Of a stretch of DNA of 64,000 nt, positions 53,159 through 63,655 are shown piece after piece. How positions within the stretch are numbered: position 1 is the first letter of the stretch; every line of letters begins with the position of its first letter. The notes beneath the pieces are model-generated. The model did not search any database. It was not told the origin of the DNA and saw only the letters and a list, made by a program, of their open reading frames with translations. Made by a program: the position numbers and the translations under genes. Origin of the DNA: Zerene cesonia (Eukaryota; Arthropoda; Insecta; Lepidoptera; Pieridae); the NCBI RefSeq assembly GCF_012273895.1, contig NC_052130.1, forward strand, positions 5,642,001 to 5,706,000, in the 5' to 3' direction.

Positions 53159-53873
53159 TAGTATAAGAGCCTGTAATGTTGACATTATAAAAACTAAAAC
53201 ATTTAAAATTACGCAAGTCAACTACGATTCGTATTGTCAAGACACCATTTTGTTCTGCCATACTCTCGAACCGTTTACTTTCGCTCTAACATTAGCATTA
53301 TCGTAATCGTTTTTAATAAATAATTTTGTATATTTTCATGAATATTATAAACAATATCTTCTTTTCACCAAACTCAAGACATGTCGTTTCAAATAATAAT
53401 AATATACCTATAATAATTATTTCTAACAAAAATATAAAGCGCCAAATTATCAGGACTAGATCATACTTAAATGTTACTACATGGAAGTAAGTCACTAGAT
53501 TTGACTGAGTTAAAAGTTATGAGGTAACAAACACAGCATATAAAGTCGAATTGATAATTATCCTAGTTTGAAGTCGGTTGAAACTTATGAAAATATATAT
53601 ATTTTTGCGGGCAATTTTTGTTGTGCTATTATTTTCGGATCTCCGTACCCTCCACGTAACGCTATGATACATAACACTATTATTTCTGTATTACAAAGCA
53701 GATTTATCAAATGTACATTTTATCGCGACACGTCCCGTGGGATGTAGGGCAGGGTATATAAAATAGCCTAATGACGACTGATCCTTTTGAAGTGATAACT
53801 TCTTATGGGATGATAAACCGATTCTTTACGTAACGCGTTACGGTGTCAGCCTGACTGCCTTTCTCACACGCAT
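53159..53873. other. AT-rich stretch with a family E remnant
   Basis: AAAGTTATGAGGTAACAAACAC, AAAGTCGAATTGATAATTATC and TGAAGTCGGTTGAAAC (53508-53583, + strand) are family E. The remainder is unidentified. Confidence 0.45.
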
Positions 53874-54196
53874 TTTTTTTTTTATGTCATAGCGGGCAGC
53901 TGAGCTGGTGGTTCGCCTGATGGTAAGCGATCACCACCGCCCATAAACATTCGCAATGGTAGTACCTCTGTGAATACGCTGCCCGCTTTTATGGGGTAAG
54001 GGAAAAGGAAAGGATTAACGACTGGAAAGAAGAAATGGACGGGTGAGGAAAAGGAAACGGGCCTCCGGCTCCCCCACTCACCGTACGAAACACAGTGGCA
54101 TGCCACTATTTCACGCCGGTTTTCTGTGGGGGTGTGGTACTTCCCCGGTGCGAGCTGGCCCAATTCGTGCCGAAGCGTGCTCGACTCCCACAATAA
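53874..54196 (-). mobile_element. Retroposon-B, full length; family reference
   Basis: On the minus strand it runs TTATTGTGGGAGTCGAGCACG, GGGCCAGCTCGCACCGGGG, AAGTACCACACCCCC, GGGGGAGCCGGAGGCCCG, a pyrimidine-rich centre, ATGTTTATGGGCGGTGG, CTTACCATCAGGCGAACC, CTATGACATAAAA and an A-run. ACGCAT at 53868-53873 and 54197-54202 may be a short target duplication. No clear box A/B pair is seen, so I call it a retroposon, not a tRNA-type SINE. Thirteen or so further copies lie in the window. Confidence 0.8.
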
Positions 54197-54589
54197 ACGC
54201 ATACGGTTAAATAGAAATATACATTATCGGTCTATTATAGAAGTCTGAACAATTCAGTATACATTTTAACATTGATTTGTTATTATTTAATCTTTTACTT
54301 GAATCATGGCCTGAACAGTCATAGAATTTTATAAGGGTTCATGATTATGATAAGGATGATGCCTCATGCCTTTTGCCCTCTTACTTACGGTAGGTATTTT
54401 TATAAACTCATATCACTCTATATCCGGATAAAACTATGATTTCTTCACACAAGGTTACATATTACAGGATTAATGTTTATGAAATCATAAAAAAAATAGC
54501 CGACAATGTTCAAATATTTACGATCGAACTAAAACAAGCGTAATGAAAACCAAGGGCCCGGCGATAGTCATAAAATTATCCACGAGAGT

Positions 54590-54892
54590 TATATAAAAAT
54601 TCGTCTTGTGCGAGTCGGACTCGCTACAGTAATGGTTCCGTACGAATAAGGCCAGAGCAACAAAAAAATCCATCATACATCTATTTATGACTGTTCCCAC
54701 AGTTGCTTAACATAGTTTTTTTCTTATTATTATTATAGTGCCAACAGAAACACAATCTCTGAAAATGTCAACTGCCTATCACGGTTAATAAGACACAGCC
54801 TAGTGTCAGCCGGACGGGCACATAGACAGACGGATGGACAGAGAAGTCTTAGGTTTTGATTTCTTTGGATAGGGAACCCTAAAAAGCTTACA
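54590..54892 (-). mobile_element. (GTCY)n-class element, longest copy
   Basis: TTGTGCGAGTCGGACTCGC, GGTTCCGTACGAATAAGG, AACTGCCTATCACGGTTAA, CAGCCGGACGGGC, ATAGACAGACGGATGGACAG, GAAGTCTTAGG and AGGGAACCCTAAAAAGC. GGTTCCGTAC and the AGGGAACCC/GTACGGAACC words near the ends hint at terminal inverted repeats. Confidence 0.55.
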
Positions 54893-55417
54893 TTTAATGT
54901 CGAATAAGTTTCGTAACATTGTATTTTACGCTATTTTCGGTTCGGCACTGTAGCTACATATTTTTAAGCTGACCCGGCGAATTTAGTGGCGTATGAAATT
55001 TCTATATTATTCTTATCTCTATTTCTAAATAATATGTCTCTAATCTTAAATGTAAACTACTCTTTCTATAGGCAGAGCATGGCGCTTACCAGGCAATCTA
55101 AATGCTCGTTTACTCACTCTCAAAAACTAATTACAATAATACCATTAGTAATAGAAGTATGTACTGACCGAAGTGTCCCACCTGTGCTATTGAATCGATC
55201 CAACCCTTTAAAGCCTTAAAGGACTAAAAGGGTTAAAAGGGCCACATCTGCTAAAGGCTAATGTAAATAAATGACACATTAACTTTTTGCTGAGTCTATG
55301 CTGTGATTCTGGTCATCGTTTTTACTATTTTCTCGTATAGGAAACAAATAGGTTGATAATTATTTCAAACTAATTAGACCTATAGGAACTACAAGTTGAT
55401 GATCATTGCCATCATCA
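54893..55417. other. AT-rich stretch, nothing recognised
   Basis: No repeat or gene signal. A 77-codon frame (54986-55219) has no recognisable content. Confidence 0.4.
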
Positions 55418-55581
55418 TCTATACCAATATTATAAAGATGAAGAGTTTGCTTGTTTGTTTGAACGCACTAAGCTCAGGAAATACTGGTCCGATTTGAAAA
55501 ATTCTTTCAGTGTTTGACCATTTATTGAGGAAGGCTATAGGCTATAATTGTACTACGGACGAAGGCGGGGCGGACCACTAG
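55418..55581 (+). mobile_element. H2 Helitron, complete in an AT target
   Basis: TCTATACCAATATTATAAAG starts at 55418 after A; GGGGCGGACCACTAG ends at 55581 before T. TTTGAACGCACTAAGCTCAGG and TTGAAAAATTCTTTCAGTG lie between. Confidence 0.8.
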
Positions 55582-55660
55582 TATTATAATAATAATAATA
55601 ATAATAAGCCCGCAGGGCACCTTGTGGCGAGGTGTCGGGGAGTAGCGACCCCGCGGACCC
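55582..55660 (-). repeat. LINE 3' tail before gap
   Basis: An (ATA)n run (about 55583-55608) followed by GCCCGCAGGGCACC and GGCGAGGTGTCGGGGAG. On the minus strand this is a GC-rich 3' UTR ending in GCCCTGCGGGC plus (TTA)n, a LINE-type end. Confidence 0.55.
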
Positions 55661-56660
55661 NNNNNNNNNNNNNNNNNNNNNNNNNNNNNNNNNNNNNNNN
55701 NNNNNNNNNNNNNNNNNNNNNNNNNNNNNNNNNNNNNNNNNNNNNNNNNNNNNNNNNNNNNNNNNNNNNNNNNNNNNNNNNNNNNNNNNNNNNNNNNNNN
55801 NNNNNNNNNNNNNNNNNNNNNNNNNNNNNNNNNNNNNNNNNNNNNNNNNNNNNNNNNNNNNNNNNNNNNNNNNNNNNNNNNNNNNNNNNNNNNNNNNNNN
55901 NNNNNNNNNNNNNNNNNNNNNNNNNNNNNNNNNNNNNNNNNNNNNNNNNNNNNNNNNNNNNNNNNNNNNNNNNNNNNNNNNNNNNNNNNNNNNNNNNNNN
56001 NNNNNNNNNNNNNNNNNNNNNNNNNNNNNNNNNNNNNNNNNNNNNNNNNNNNNNNNNNNNNNNNNNNNNNNNNNNNNNNNNNNNNNNNNNNNNNNNNNNN
56101 NNNNNNNNNNNNNNNNNNNNNNNNNNNNNNNNNNNNNNNNNNNNNNNNNNNNNNNNNNNNNNNNNNNNNNNNNNNNNNNNNNNNNNNNNNNNNNNNNNNN
56201 NNNNNNNNNNNNNNNNNNNNNNNNNNNNNNNNNNNNNNNNNNNNNNNNNNNNNNNNNNNNNNNNNNNNNNNNNNNNNNNNNNNNNNNNNNNNNNNNNNNN
56301 NNNNNNNNNNNNNNNNNNNNNNNNNNNNNNNNNNNNNNNNNNNNNNNNNNNNNNNNNNNNNNNNNNNNNNNNNNNNNNNNNNNNNNNNNNNNNNNNNNNN
56401 NNNNNNNNNNNNNNNNNNNNNNNNNNNNNNNNNNNNNNNNNNNNNNNNNNNNNNNNNNNNNNNNNNNNNNNNNNNNNNNNNNNNNNNNNNNNNNNNNNNN
56501 NNNNNNNNNNNNNNNNNNNNNNNNNNNNNNNNNNNNNNNNNNNNNNNNNNNNNNNNNNNNNNNNNNNNNNNNNNNNNNNNNNNNNNNNNNNNNNNNNNNN
56601 NNNNNNNNNNNNNNNNNNNNNNNNNNNNNNNNNNNNNNNNNNNNNNNNNNNNNNNNNNNN
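55661..56660. other. Assembly gap, 1000 N
   Basis: Exactly 1000 Ns, so size is unknown. Flanks suggest the gap lies inside one minus-strand LINE. Confidence 1.
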
Positions 56661-56805
56661 ATTGTATCAGTCCGAAAAGCAGAGTGGCAAAATGTACTTG
56701 GCGTCGACTTTGCATATTAAGGACATTTGCGGCATTGATATATGGGCTAATATGACTTCTAGGTGGAATGTTCCAACAGAAGCGCGCACATGCGTTTTGC
56801 ACACA
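56661..56805 (-). pseudogene. Non-LTR reverse transcriptase C-terminal fragment
   Basis: The minus-strand frame runs into the gap. It reads VQNACARFCWNIPPR, then SHISPYI, LNMQSRRQVHFATLLF. This is the region after the palm domain in Jockey/CR1-like LINEs (QN-x-x-x-R-F, P-R, L-x-M-x-x-R-R). A stop three codons before the first listed residue and absence of the catalytic domain show it is broken. The rest would lie in the gap, toward the 3' tail at 55582-55660. Confidence 0.8.
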
Positions 56806-56829
56806 TTAGTGTGTAGTATTAGTGTAGTT

Positions 56830-57020
56830 CAATAGGATTAGTGGTTATGACTTCGGACGTAAATAAAAAGTCGAGGGTTCGAGACTAGACTAAAATATTT
56901 AATTATTCCTCAATTTATATATACATTTATTTCTCCACCGTTTTAATCGATGAAGAGAAAATTCTTAAGAGAGAGAATTTATCCATATTTCGCAACAGCC
57001 CATGCGAATGATGAACAAAC
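56830..57020 (+). repeat. SINE-A, divergent copy
   Basis: ATTAGTGGTTATGACTTCGGA stands for box A, and GAGGGTTCGAGACTAGAC contains box B. ATTTATTTCTCCACCGTTTT is in SINE-A position. The 3' tail is lost. Confidence 0.45.
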
Positions 57021-57547
57021 TTTCGCATTTAAATTAATAAGATTATTGATGAATAGTTAAAAAAAAGATTGATCATAACTGTACATGAATCGTGTAAAAA
57101 TACTAAAATTTATACAGATCAAACCATCGATGCTAACTCATAAATCGAATTTCACAACATCACAAACTATGGTTGTTGAAATTTATCCGCCATTGAAGGA
57201 TTAAATCGGTTAGAATAACTTAAGGTTCTTATTAATATAGAGTTATGCAGCAATTTAATCTTAATACTTTTGTTTTTATTATAACTATGCATATAAATAG
57301 CCCACGGGACTTAAGAAAAAAAAATAGTTTATAAATAATAATATAGTTGCTTTTGGTATCAGACGTACGTCACTCACTCATGTATGAGATTGATTAAATC
57401 ATAGGGGCAAGTCCGGTGTCACCTTGCATTGAGGCCGATATGGTTCATATCTTTTGCATAAATCGATTTTCGTTAAAGGCAATAAGGTGGCATCTTCTTT
57501 GCACTATCCGGCATGATTGTTGAAGATGTAACCCGCGTCACTCGAGT
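57021..57547. other. AT-rich stretch, nothing recognised
   Basis: No repeat or gene signal I can support. Confidence 0.4.
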
Positions 57548-57772
57548 GGTACCCGGATAAAAGTAAGCCGTGGCGTCACTCGTAAAAGTAGCCTATGTGC
57601 TAGCCCCGACTATAATCTGTCTCTGTACCAAATTTTATACAGATACGATAGGCTGTTTTCGCGTAAAAGAGGATGACTACGCGTGAAAGAATAACAAACA
57701 TTCATACATACATCTATCCATCCATCCATCCATCCATACCTACTAACAAACGCGTTTATAATATTAGTAGTA
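57548..57772 (-). mobile_element. Helitron-like copy with (CATC)n
   Basis: GTCTCTGTACCAAATTTTATAC, GCTGTTTTCGCGTAAAAGAGG, a second CGCGTGAAAGAATAAC, (CCAT)n at about 57717-57737 and TTTATAATATTAGTAG. The CGCGTRAAAGA block is duplicated. Confidence 0.5.
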
Positions 57773-58267
57773 AGAATTTGTATGAATAATACGAATAATT
57801 TGATTGAACAAGGAAATAATTAATATTAATAAGTAATATTAATAAAGAAAACAGTTAATATTTCCGTGTTCATATTCTCACACTATTAAGCAAAATCAGG
57901 ATGGTTCACGAGTGAAATATGTTTATTTACAATCTCTCTGTGTTCAAAGTTATTAAGAGGAATTTAATTAATATTGTAATTATTTATTTAAATAACATTC
58001 GTATGTCATAATGTGGCTGGATCTCATTAAAGGATTCCATTTTGTTTTCGGGATTTCCATTTTTAAAATCCAATTTCAGTATAATTTCATTTTTTACAAT
58101 ACAGACGGATGTTGAAACTTAAAAGGATTAAAACTGAATGTTAAAAATTCCTTATGAGCTTATATTACAATAATATTAATCGATTTTAATTCACTTACAA
58201 AAATTAAGAAAAGGCGAAAAATGAGAAAAAGTAATGTACACCGAGCAAGTGAAAATCATTTAGAATT
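57773..58267. other. AT-rich stretch, nothing recognised
   Basis: No repeat family or gene signal seen. Confidence 0.4.
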
Positions 58268-58404
58268 TAAGACTTTTTAACGGATTTTTAAGGCGATTTA
58301 CTCATTTTATTATTTAACCTGACGTTTCGAACACACATTTTTACAGTAAGGGTGGTCAAGGGAAGACTGAGTCTTTCCAAATAAAAAGTCTTTAATTTCT
58401 GAAT
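58268..58404. mobile_element. M foldback MITE, copy 3
   Basis: AGACTTTTTAACGGATTTTT at the left and AATAAAAAGTCTTTAA at the right; inside are CCTGACGTTTCGAAC and AGTAAGGGTGGTCAAGGG. The inner part is inverted relative to 47267-47419, as allowed by a near-palindromic element. Confidence 0.6.
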
Positions 58405-58559
58405 GTGTAATACTCGCGTAAAATACAAGAAAAGGAAAAATCAATAACAATCCATATTACGGGCGTGTTTCTGACCGCAAGCGCCTATTTTACGTAAGAG
58501 GAAAAATAGTGAACCTATAGTAGTAGAAAAATTTGGTAAACAATTATTGTGCGGGAATG

Positions 58560-58830
58560 GGTTAAACTGAAACCACCCACCCTTCTCCATGGAGATCAGC
58601 GATTTATGAACATGGCCGAAATTTCAGCACACTCCGCAACCGCCTAGGATGACATGAGTTTCTCCGGTCGTCATGCGTCGCATAATGGGCTGTCAATTAA
58701 CCACATGTTAAAGAGACCTTTGTAGCAAGTACCATGGCCTGTGAGCTCTAATGCTATGGATAGGAACCGAAGTGTAGGTCTAGAGTCAATGCTCGACAGG
58801 GTTCCTCTGAGCTATTTAGAACTTGTAGTC
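58560..58830. other. GC-richer segment, possible old LINE 3' part
   Basis: CACCCACCCTTCTCCATGG, CACACTCCGCAACCGCC and GGTCGTCATGCGTCGCATAATG stand out against the AT-rich flanks. No frame is convincing. A minus-strand LINE 3' region is a guess. Confidence 0.25.
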
Positions 58831-58876
58831 AGATCTGATACTTATTATCATGTAACACTCAATTACACTTCTACGT

Positions 58877-59041
58877 TTCATATTATAAAGGGAAAAGGTT
58901 TGTATTTTTGAAACGCTTTCACGCAAAAACCACTGAAGCGATTTCAAAATTCTTTCACCATTAAAAAGCTGCATCTTCACTGACTATGGGCATAGGCTAT
59001 ACATAGGCTATGTTTGTACTACGGGCCGGGGTGAACAGCTA
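58877..59041 (+). mobile_element. Non-autonomous Helitron, family H2
   Basis: CATATTATAAAGGGAAAAGG, CACCATTAAAAAGCTGCATC and GGGCCGGGGTGAACAGCTAG before T. ATAGGCTATACATAGGCTAT is a small internal duplication. Confidence 0.7.
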
Positions 59042-59126
59042 GTCTTTAATAATAATTGATCAAGTGACGTGAAAGTAACCAGTTAATATTAGTTATATAA
59101 GAAAACGAATTTGGAGTCGCATAATT

Positions 59127-59273
59127 AAGAATCAAAAGTTCGACGACATGTGACATCTGCCAACACGCACTTGGCTAGCGTGGTGGATTATGGCCTGAAA
59201 CCTCATAGGAGTCTCAGCAGTCTCAGCAGTGGGAACATATCCATATAATAACAGCCCATGCTGATGATGATGA
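59127..59273 (+). mobile_element. SINE-A, 3' half
   Basis: AGAATCAAAAGTTCGACGAC, GCACTTGGCTAGCGTGG, CAGCAGTGGGAACATATCC and GATGATGATGATG. GTCTCAGCA is duplicated (about 59213-59230). Confidence 0.75.
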
Positions 59274-59756
59274 TGAAATTAAATTCCCAACTTTTCTGTT
59301 TCTCGTAATTTGTTTGAAATATCGCGATTAGTTATGAAAATGTTAAAATCATGATCGATTATGATTCTACGCAGGTATTTAACGATTATTTTTAGCATCG
59401 AACAATGGCTTGCTATAAATTTTTACGGCCGGCGGTTGTGTATTGAGTTCAATAGACTGATACATTCGATTCACCTCTATAGGCACTAAACCAGCTTTCA
59501 GCAATATTAATAGCTTATTAATATTGTTCAAAGGTTAGTCGGTTGTGTAAACAATCTACTTCTTGTTATCTTTAATGACTTCTAATAATCGGCCAGTTGT
59601 AATTTTTTAGTATGTTTGGGAAAATGTCCTCAGAATTATTTATAGGATTTTATATTTTGTAGTAATTAGATTTGTGTTAATTTTGCTTTGTTTTCGCTTC
59701 CTTCTTTCGTGTGAAAAATAAAAAAATATCTATCGTGGGTACAATTTAAGAATTTC
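59274..59756. other. AT-rich stretch, nothing recognised
   Basis: No repeat or gene signal seen. Confidence 0.4.
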
Positions 59757-59810
59757 CATTTTAAGTTTCATAGCATTCAAATGCTTTATAACTGAGAAAT
59801 TTGATGATTG
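59757..59810 (-). repeat. SINE-D body fragment
   Basis: TTCATAGCATTCAAATGC and TTTATAACTGAGAAATTTG match the SINE-D body (38390-38440) without the tRNA head. Confidence 0.45.
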
Positions 59811-59924
59811 ATGTTTAAGTTTTTACACAGAACATACATTTTAAACCATATAACATGATACACATTTAAGACTTAAGAAAAGTAACTGTTAGCCGCAACT
59901 GTACCCGCGTGGTCAAAATAAATT

Positions 59925-60085
59925 TTCATGGTACAAATTTCATCATCTATTTTATCTCCTTAGGGTAAAAATTTGTCAAAAAATCCTTAGTTAGCTGATG
60001 CCTGCTTCATAGTGGCTATTGGCCATTTCAGGCCGATCGGTCTAGTAGTTTAGGTAGTGCGTTGATAGATCGGTCGATTTAGAAT
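59925..60085 (+). repeat. H10 repeat, copy
   Basis: ATTTTATCTCCTTAGGGTAAA, TAGCTGATGCCTGCTTC, ATAGTGGCTATTGGCC and GTGCGTTGATAGATCGGTCG. Confidence 0.5.
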
Positions 60086-60087
60086 AA

Positions 60088-60262
60088 TTAATTTTAACTA
60101 AAAACTAAACCGCTTCAATTTGTCTGAACTAGACCAAATTAAACGACGTGGCGGTTTTCAAACAAAAAGTAATCATAAAAATCGATTCAACATGTAAAAT
60201 GATAGGGTTAAAAAAAATACATTCATAATCATCAACTCCTCCTTTTTGGTAGTCATTTAAAA
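60088..60262 (+). repeat. Family E, near full-length copy
   Basis: ACCGCTTCAATTTGTCTGAAC, AATCATAAAAATCGATTCAAC and AACTCCTCCTTTTTGGTAGTC. Confidence 0.5.
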
Positions 60263-60749
60263 AAATAACACTACGTCATTGTAAATTACACAATAATTTA
60301 CACCTCAAACTGTACGTGTAGAACGTGGTGTAACACGTACACACACACGCACACTAAACCTATTTACCCTCCGGCAAAAAATAGTTTAGTACCTGCGAGA
60401 TATTTCAATTTCCATTCCCATACATGCCGCAGTGCAAAATGTTTGAAGTTTTCCACTAAGCCGACCTACCTACCAATAGTTCGTAGGCTAAGCGAAAACT
60501 GGATTATTTTTACCATTTTCATATCCATATTTCGCTTTTCATTTGAAAATGTTTGTTTTATGAGTGAGCTGGCAAAAGAGCGGAGATCTGTTCAGATTTA
60601 TCATTTTGATTGAAAACTATTGGAGAACAATATGGGAGGTATTTATGTGTATGTATGTGTATATTTGCCGACAGCTCGTAATAAGGGAAAATTGTTAATT
60701 AGTTCTTAGTTGGAAATGTTGTTTGTAACACGAAATCTATTGTAAAATT
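60263..60749. other. AT-rich stretch, nothing recognised
   Basis: No repeat or gene signal seen. Confidence 0.4.
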
Positions 60750-60936
60750 TTTCAAGTTTATGAAACCGGAAGCCCCTATCCTCTTTCTTATCCTTCCTAG
60801 TTCCCATTATTCTTTTCGTCAATCCCTTCTTAGTCCCTTTCCAATTTAAAGTTGGCCATCTATTCCCTTCCTCTTTAAAAAGTTCGCTTATGATGAGGCG
60901 AACTACCACCTCAGTTGCTCGCTATGACATAAAAAG
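60750..60936 (+). mobile_element. Retroposon-B, 3' half with A-tail
   Basis: GGAAGCCCCTATCC, TTCCTAGTTCCC, TTTAAAGTTGGCC, TTATGATGAGGCGAACTACC and CTATGACATAAAAAG. Confidence 0.6.
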
Positions 60937-60966
60937 ATTGATATGTAGTAAGTACTGCTATTCAGC

Positions 60967-61022
<56 letters not shown>
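60967..61022. repeat. (TA)n microsatellite, about 55 nt
   Basis: TA repeats immediately upstream of a SINE-D copy. Confidence 0.95.
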
Positions 61023-61023
<1 letters not shown>

Positions 61024-61025
<2 letters not shown>

Positions 61026-61170
61026 GTGTCCGAGAGGCTAGGCGTTGTTACGGTTTGGCAAAAAGACGCAGATCTAAGTCTCATCTCGCCTCGTGATCAA
61101 ATTTTTTCTATTCATTAAATTTTCTCATTTATAAAGTATTTCAATGCTATAAAACTAAAAAATAAGTTCG
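61024..61170 (+). mobile_element. SINE-D, tRNA-like head and body
   Basis: GAGTGTCCGAGAGGCTAGGCG (worn box A), TTACGGTTTGGCAAAA (same anticodon-arm sequence as 38390-38524), GCCTCGTGATCAAATTTTTT and TTTATAAAGTATTTCAATGC. Box B is destroyed. Confidence 0.65.
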
Positions 61171-61189
61171 GTGGATATTTATATGTACT

Positions 61190-61395
61190 ACTGCGCCCCG
61201 TGGCTTCACCCGCGTAAGTCCGTATCCCGTAGGAATATCGGGATAAAAAGTTGCCTATGTGTTATTTCAGTTGTCCAGCTATCTACGTACCAAATTTCAT
61301 TGCAATCGGTTCAGTAATTTTTATGTGAAAGCGTAACAAACATACGCACATCCTTACACACTTTCGCATTTATAATATTTGTAGGATTAGTAGGA
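61190..61395 (-). mobile_element. H1 Helitron, iterated 5' end
   Basis: GCGCCCCGTGGCTTCACCCG, AAAAGTTGCCTATGTGTTAT, CATTGCAATCGGTTCAGTAA and TTTGTAGGATTAGTAGGA. CTAG is mutated to CTAC, and the terminal unit is present twice. Confidence 0.75.
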
Positions 61396-62042
61396 TAGTA
61401 GAATTTATCTTTTACACTTGGCCGACACCGACCTTCATACCCATTCATTTTACATGTAAAATGATATTATTTAGCAGACAAAAATAAACCTTAATGTACA
61501 TTATCCCCAATCCCATAAATATACACAATAAAGCGAACTTCAAATAACTTTCTTTATAAAATAAAATTATTTGCGAGTCTCTTTTTGATGTCTTATACTT
61601 GTATATTGAGTCCACCTAAATGGATTGGAGGCTATATGAATGAGATAAGCTTTTTGCATTCATTTATATCTATTTAGATTTATTTTTGAACCATAATGGA
61701 AAGTGTATAGATTCTATGACATCTATGTGTATGTGTAAGTATCTATATTAAAGCCTTCGAATGGATTAACGAATTTGAGTGCTATTAAATTTTTACTAAC
61801 ATTTTAAGGACACACATTTTTGCTTATTAGTTTACCCATACTAAACAATAAAAAGTTACATCATTCCTGTGACAGTAAATATCACATTGTATGTCCGCTA
61901 TACACTCATAAACAACTGACCCGATATTAACATTATGCACACTGTTTCTAATTTTAATATCTTAATAGCGATAGGTATACACGACTGCACGGGTGCAGCT
62001 TGAACGAGTGGCCCGTAAACTGTATATTTATTCAGCTTACAT
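61396..62042. other. AT-rich stretch, nothing recognised
   Basis: No repeat or gene signal seen. Confidence 0.4.
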
Positions 62043-62184
62043 GTTACGGTGCAACCCAGACTAAGCTACGGGCCAGCTCCCGTGGCCCCTTCACCATAGC
62101 AACTCGCGAACACAGTTGGGTTTTAGTAGGAATCCGACATAACCCACGGTTGCTTCCCCGGGTACCATGGATATCTATGCAAGA
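62043..62184 (-). repeat. Unidentified repeat family Y, copy 2
   Basis: CCAGCTCCCGTGGCCCC, GCGAACACAGTTGGGTTTTA, CATAACCCACGG and ATCTATGCAAGAT, reverse of 31131-31250. This copy is longer on its outer side (GGTGCAACCCAGACTAAGC). Confidence 0.55.
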
Positions 62185-63111
62185 TATCTAACTACAAAAA
62201 GGCAAAGATAGGTTAAACAATTTGTTATGATTATACATACTCGAATACAAAGTTTTATACAAATTGCATGTTTGACAGACATTCAAGCTACAATGTTGAT
62301 AAAACTAACAATAGGTTTGGGAGCGGTTGTTGGTACAATGCCTGACTCATACTAAGGTTCTCTTTGACACTGCATCTAGATTGAATGAATGAATGAAACG
62401 CTCCATAACACAGTCACAGATGGGAGTATAATATAGGATGGGGATAAAACTGTTAAAAATAAAAAGATACCGCTTTAATGATACAATCAACTAAATTGTC
62501 TCAATTGCTCTTATACAGTGTATATGGATGAAAATTATTTAAATTTCTGACCAAACTTGTCTCATTTTACCAAAATGAATTTTAGACAATATTTATAATA
62601 CGGTTCGTGATTAATGCTATTTCACTGTTTTGCTGATAGCATGTCAGGTTACATTATATCTATGTGAATGTATGGAAATTATACTTTAGTCGGATTTCTA
62701 TGAAATTAAATCTGAACACATTTTTTTTATTCACACTTTATATTTATTCAACGAATTCTGATAATAAATAATTAAAGCCTTTAATAGTAGCAATGCAAAT
62801 TCAATGTGAAAGAAGTCACCACAATCATAGCGAAGAAACTGTAAACTTTTACCTTTACTATATACATAATATAACCATGCGTAAGTGTATCTGTTTGTTT
62901 GTCTTTCTTTCACGACGCAACAGAGTAAAGTTATAGTATGTTTTTTTTAATCTGGGATTAGATGAAGGCTAAACAGTGAGTGATATAGCTTATTAGTGTG
63001 GTGAAACACCGTATTATCATGGAAATTTCGTTATAATATATATGATTTGTATTTGGACTGTAGAAAGAGCAACAAAAGGACTGTAGAAACCACACTGAAA
63101 AAGTATTATGC
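62185..63111. other. About 0.9 kb AT-rich, nothing recognised
   Basis: GAATGAATGAATGAAACG (62383-62400) is a minor tetranucleotide run. No repeat family or exon is supported. Confidence 0.45.
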
Positions 63112-63222
63112 TACCCTCTAATACAGGAGCACGCTACTATGTCACGCCGATCTCCTATGGGGGAGTGGTAGCTTCCCCGGTGCGAGCTGGCCCAATTCGT
63201 GCCAAAGCGTGCTGTACACACT
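63112..63222 (-). repeat. Retroposon-B, 5' fragment
   Basis: CTACTATGTCACGCCGATCTC, TATGGGGGAGTGGTAGC and GTGCGAGCTGGCCCAATTCG. Confidence 0.55.
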
Positions 63223-63499
63223 CAAAAAAATGCCTTCCATCCTCAAAAACTCATGTTTATGATTAGGAAAGATAAGATCATAGTTTGGTATGTAAGTAAA
63301 CAATATTATATTTATCATGCATATTGATACGCATATATTAGTTTATCCGTGTTTGTTTGCTTTGCCTTAAACGCGGTTAGGCTTTTAGTCTTATAAATTA
63401 GTTTTAGGTTCATTCTTGTAAAGTAAAACTAAAGGAAAACTTTATTCAATGTAAAACAGGAAGCCGGGTTTGTGTGTTTGTTTTTTTCATGTAAAAATA

Positions 63500-63655
63500 G
63501 ATAGCCCCTGTTTGCGTGGGATATCTGGATGAAAAATGTCCTTTCTCGGATCCCAAACTATATCTGTACCAAATTTCATCTAAATCGGTACATCTATATC
63601 GGCATAAAAGTCAGAATGACAGATAGATTTTTCGTTATAATATTAGAAGGGATTC
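63500..63655 (-). repeat. Helitron-like copy
   Basis: TATCTGTACCAAATTTCATC, TAAATCGGTACATC and CGTTATAATATTAGAAGGGA. The 3' CTAG end is absent. Confidence 0.45.

Noticed and set aside
53754..53765. TATATAAAA as a TATA box
   Set aside because: AT-rich sequence gives many such words. No initiator, exon or open frame follows.
53882..54202. 106-codon minus-strand frame with RHELGQLAPGKYHTP
   Set aside because: It is a translation of Retroposon-B. The same peptide appears at the other copies (24529-24822, 37957-38166), so it is repeat-derived, not a gene.
57717..57737. CCAT tetranucleotide run as an independent microsatellite locus
   Set aside because: It is an internal part of a Helitron-like copy; the same run begins at 7940 in a related fragment.
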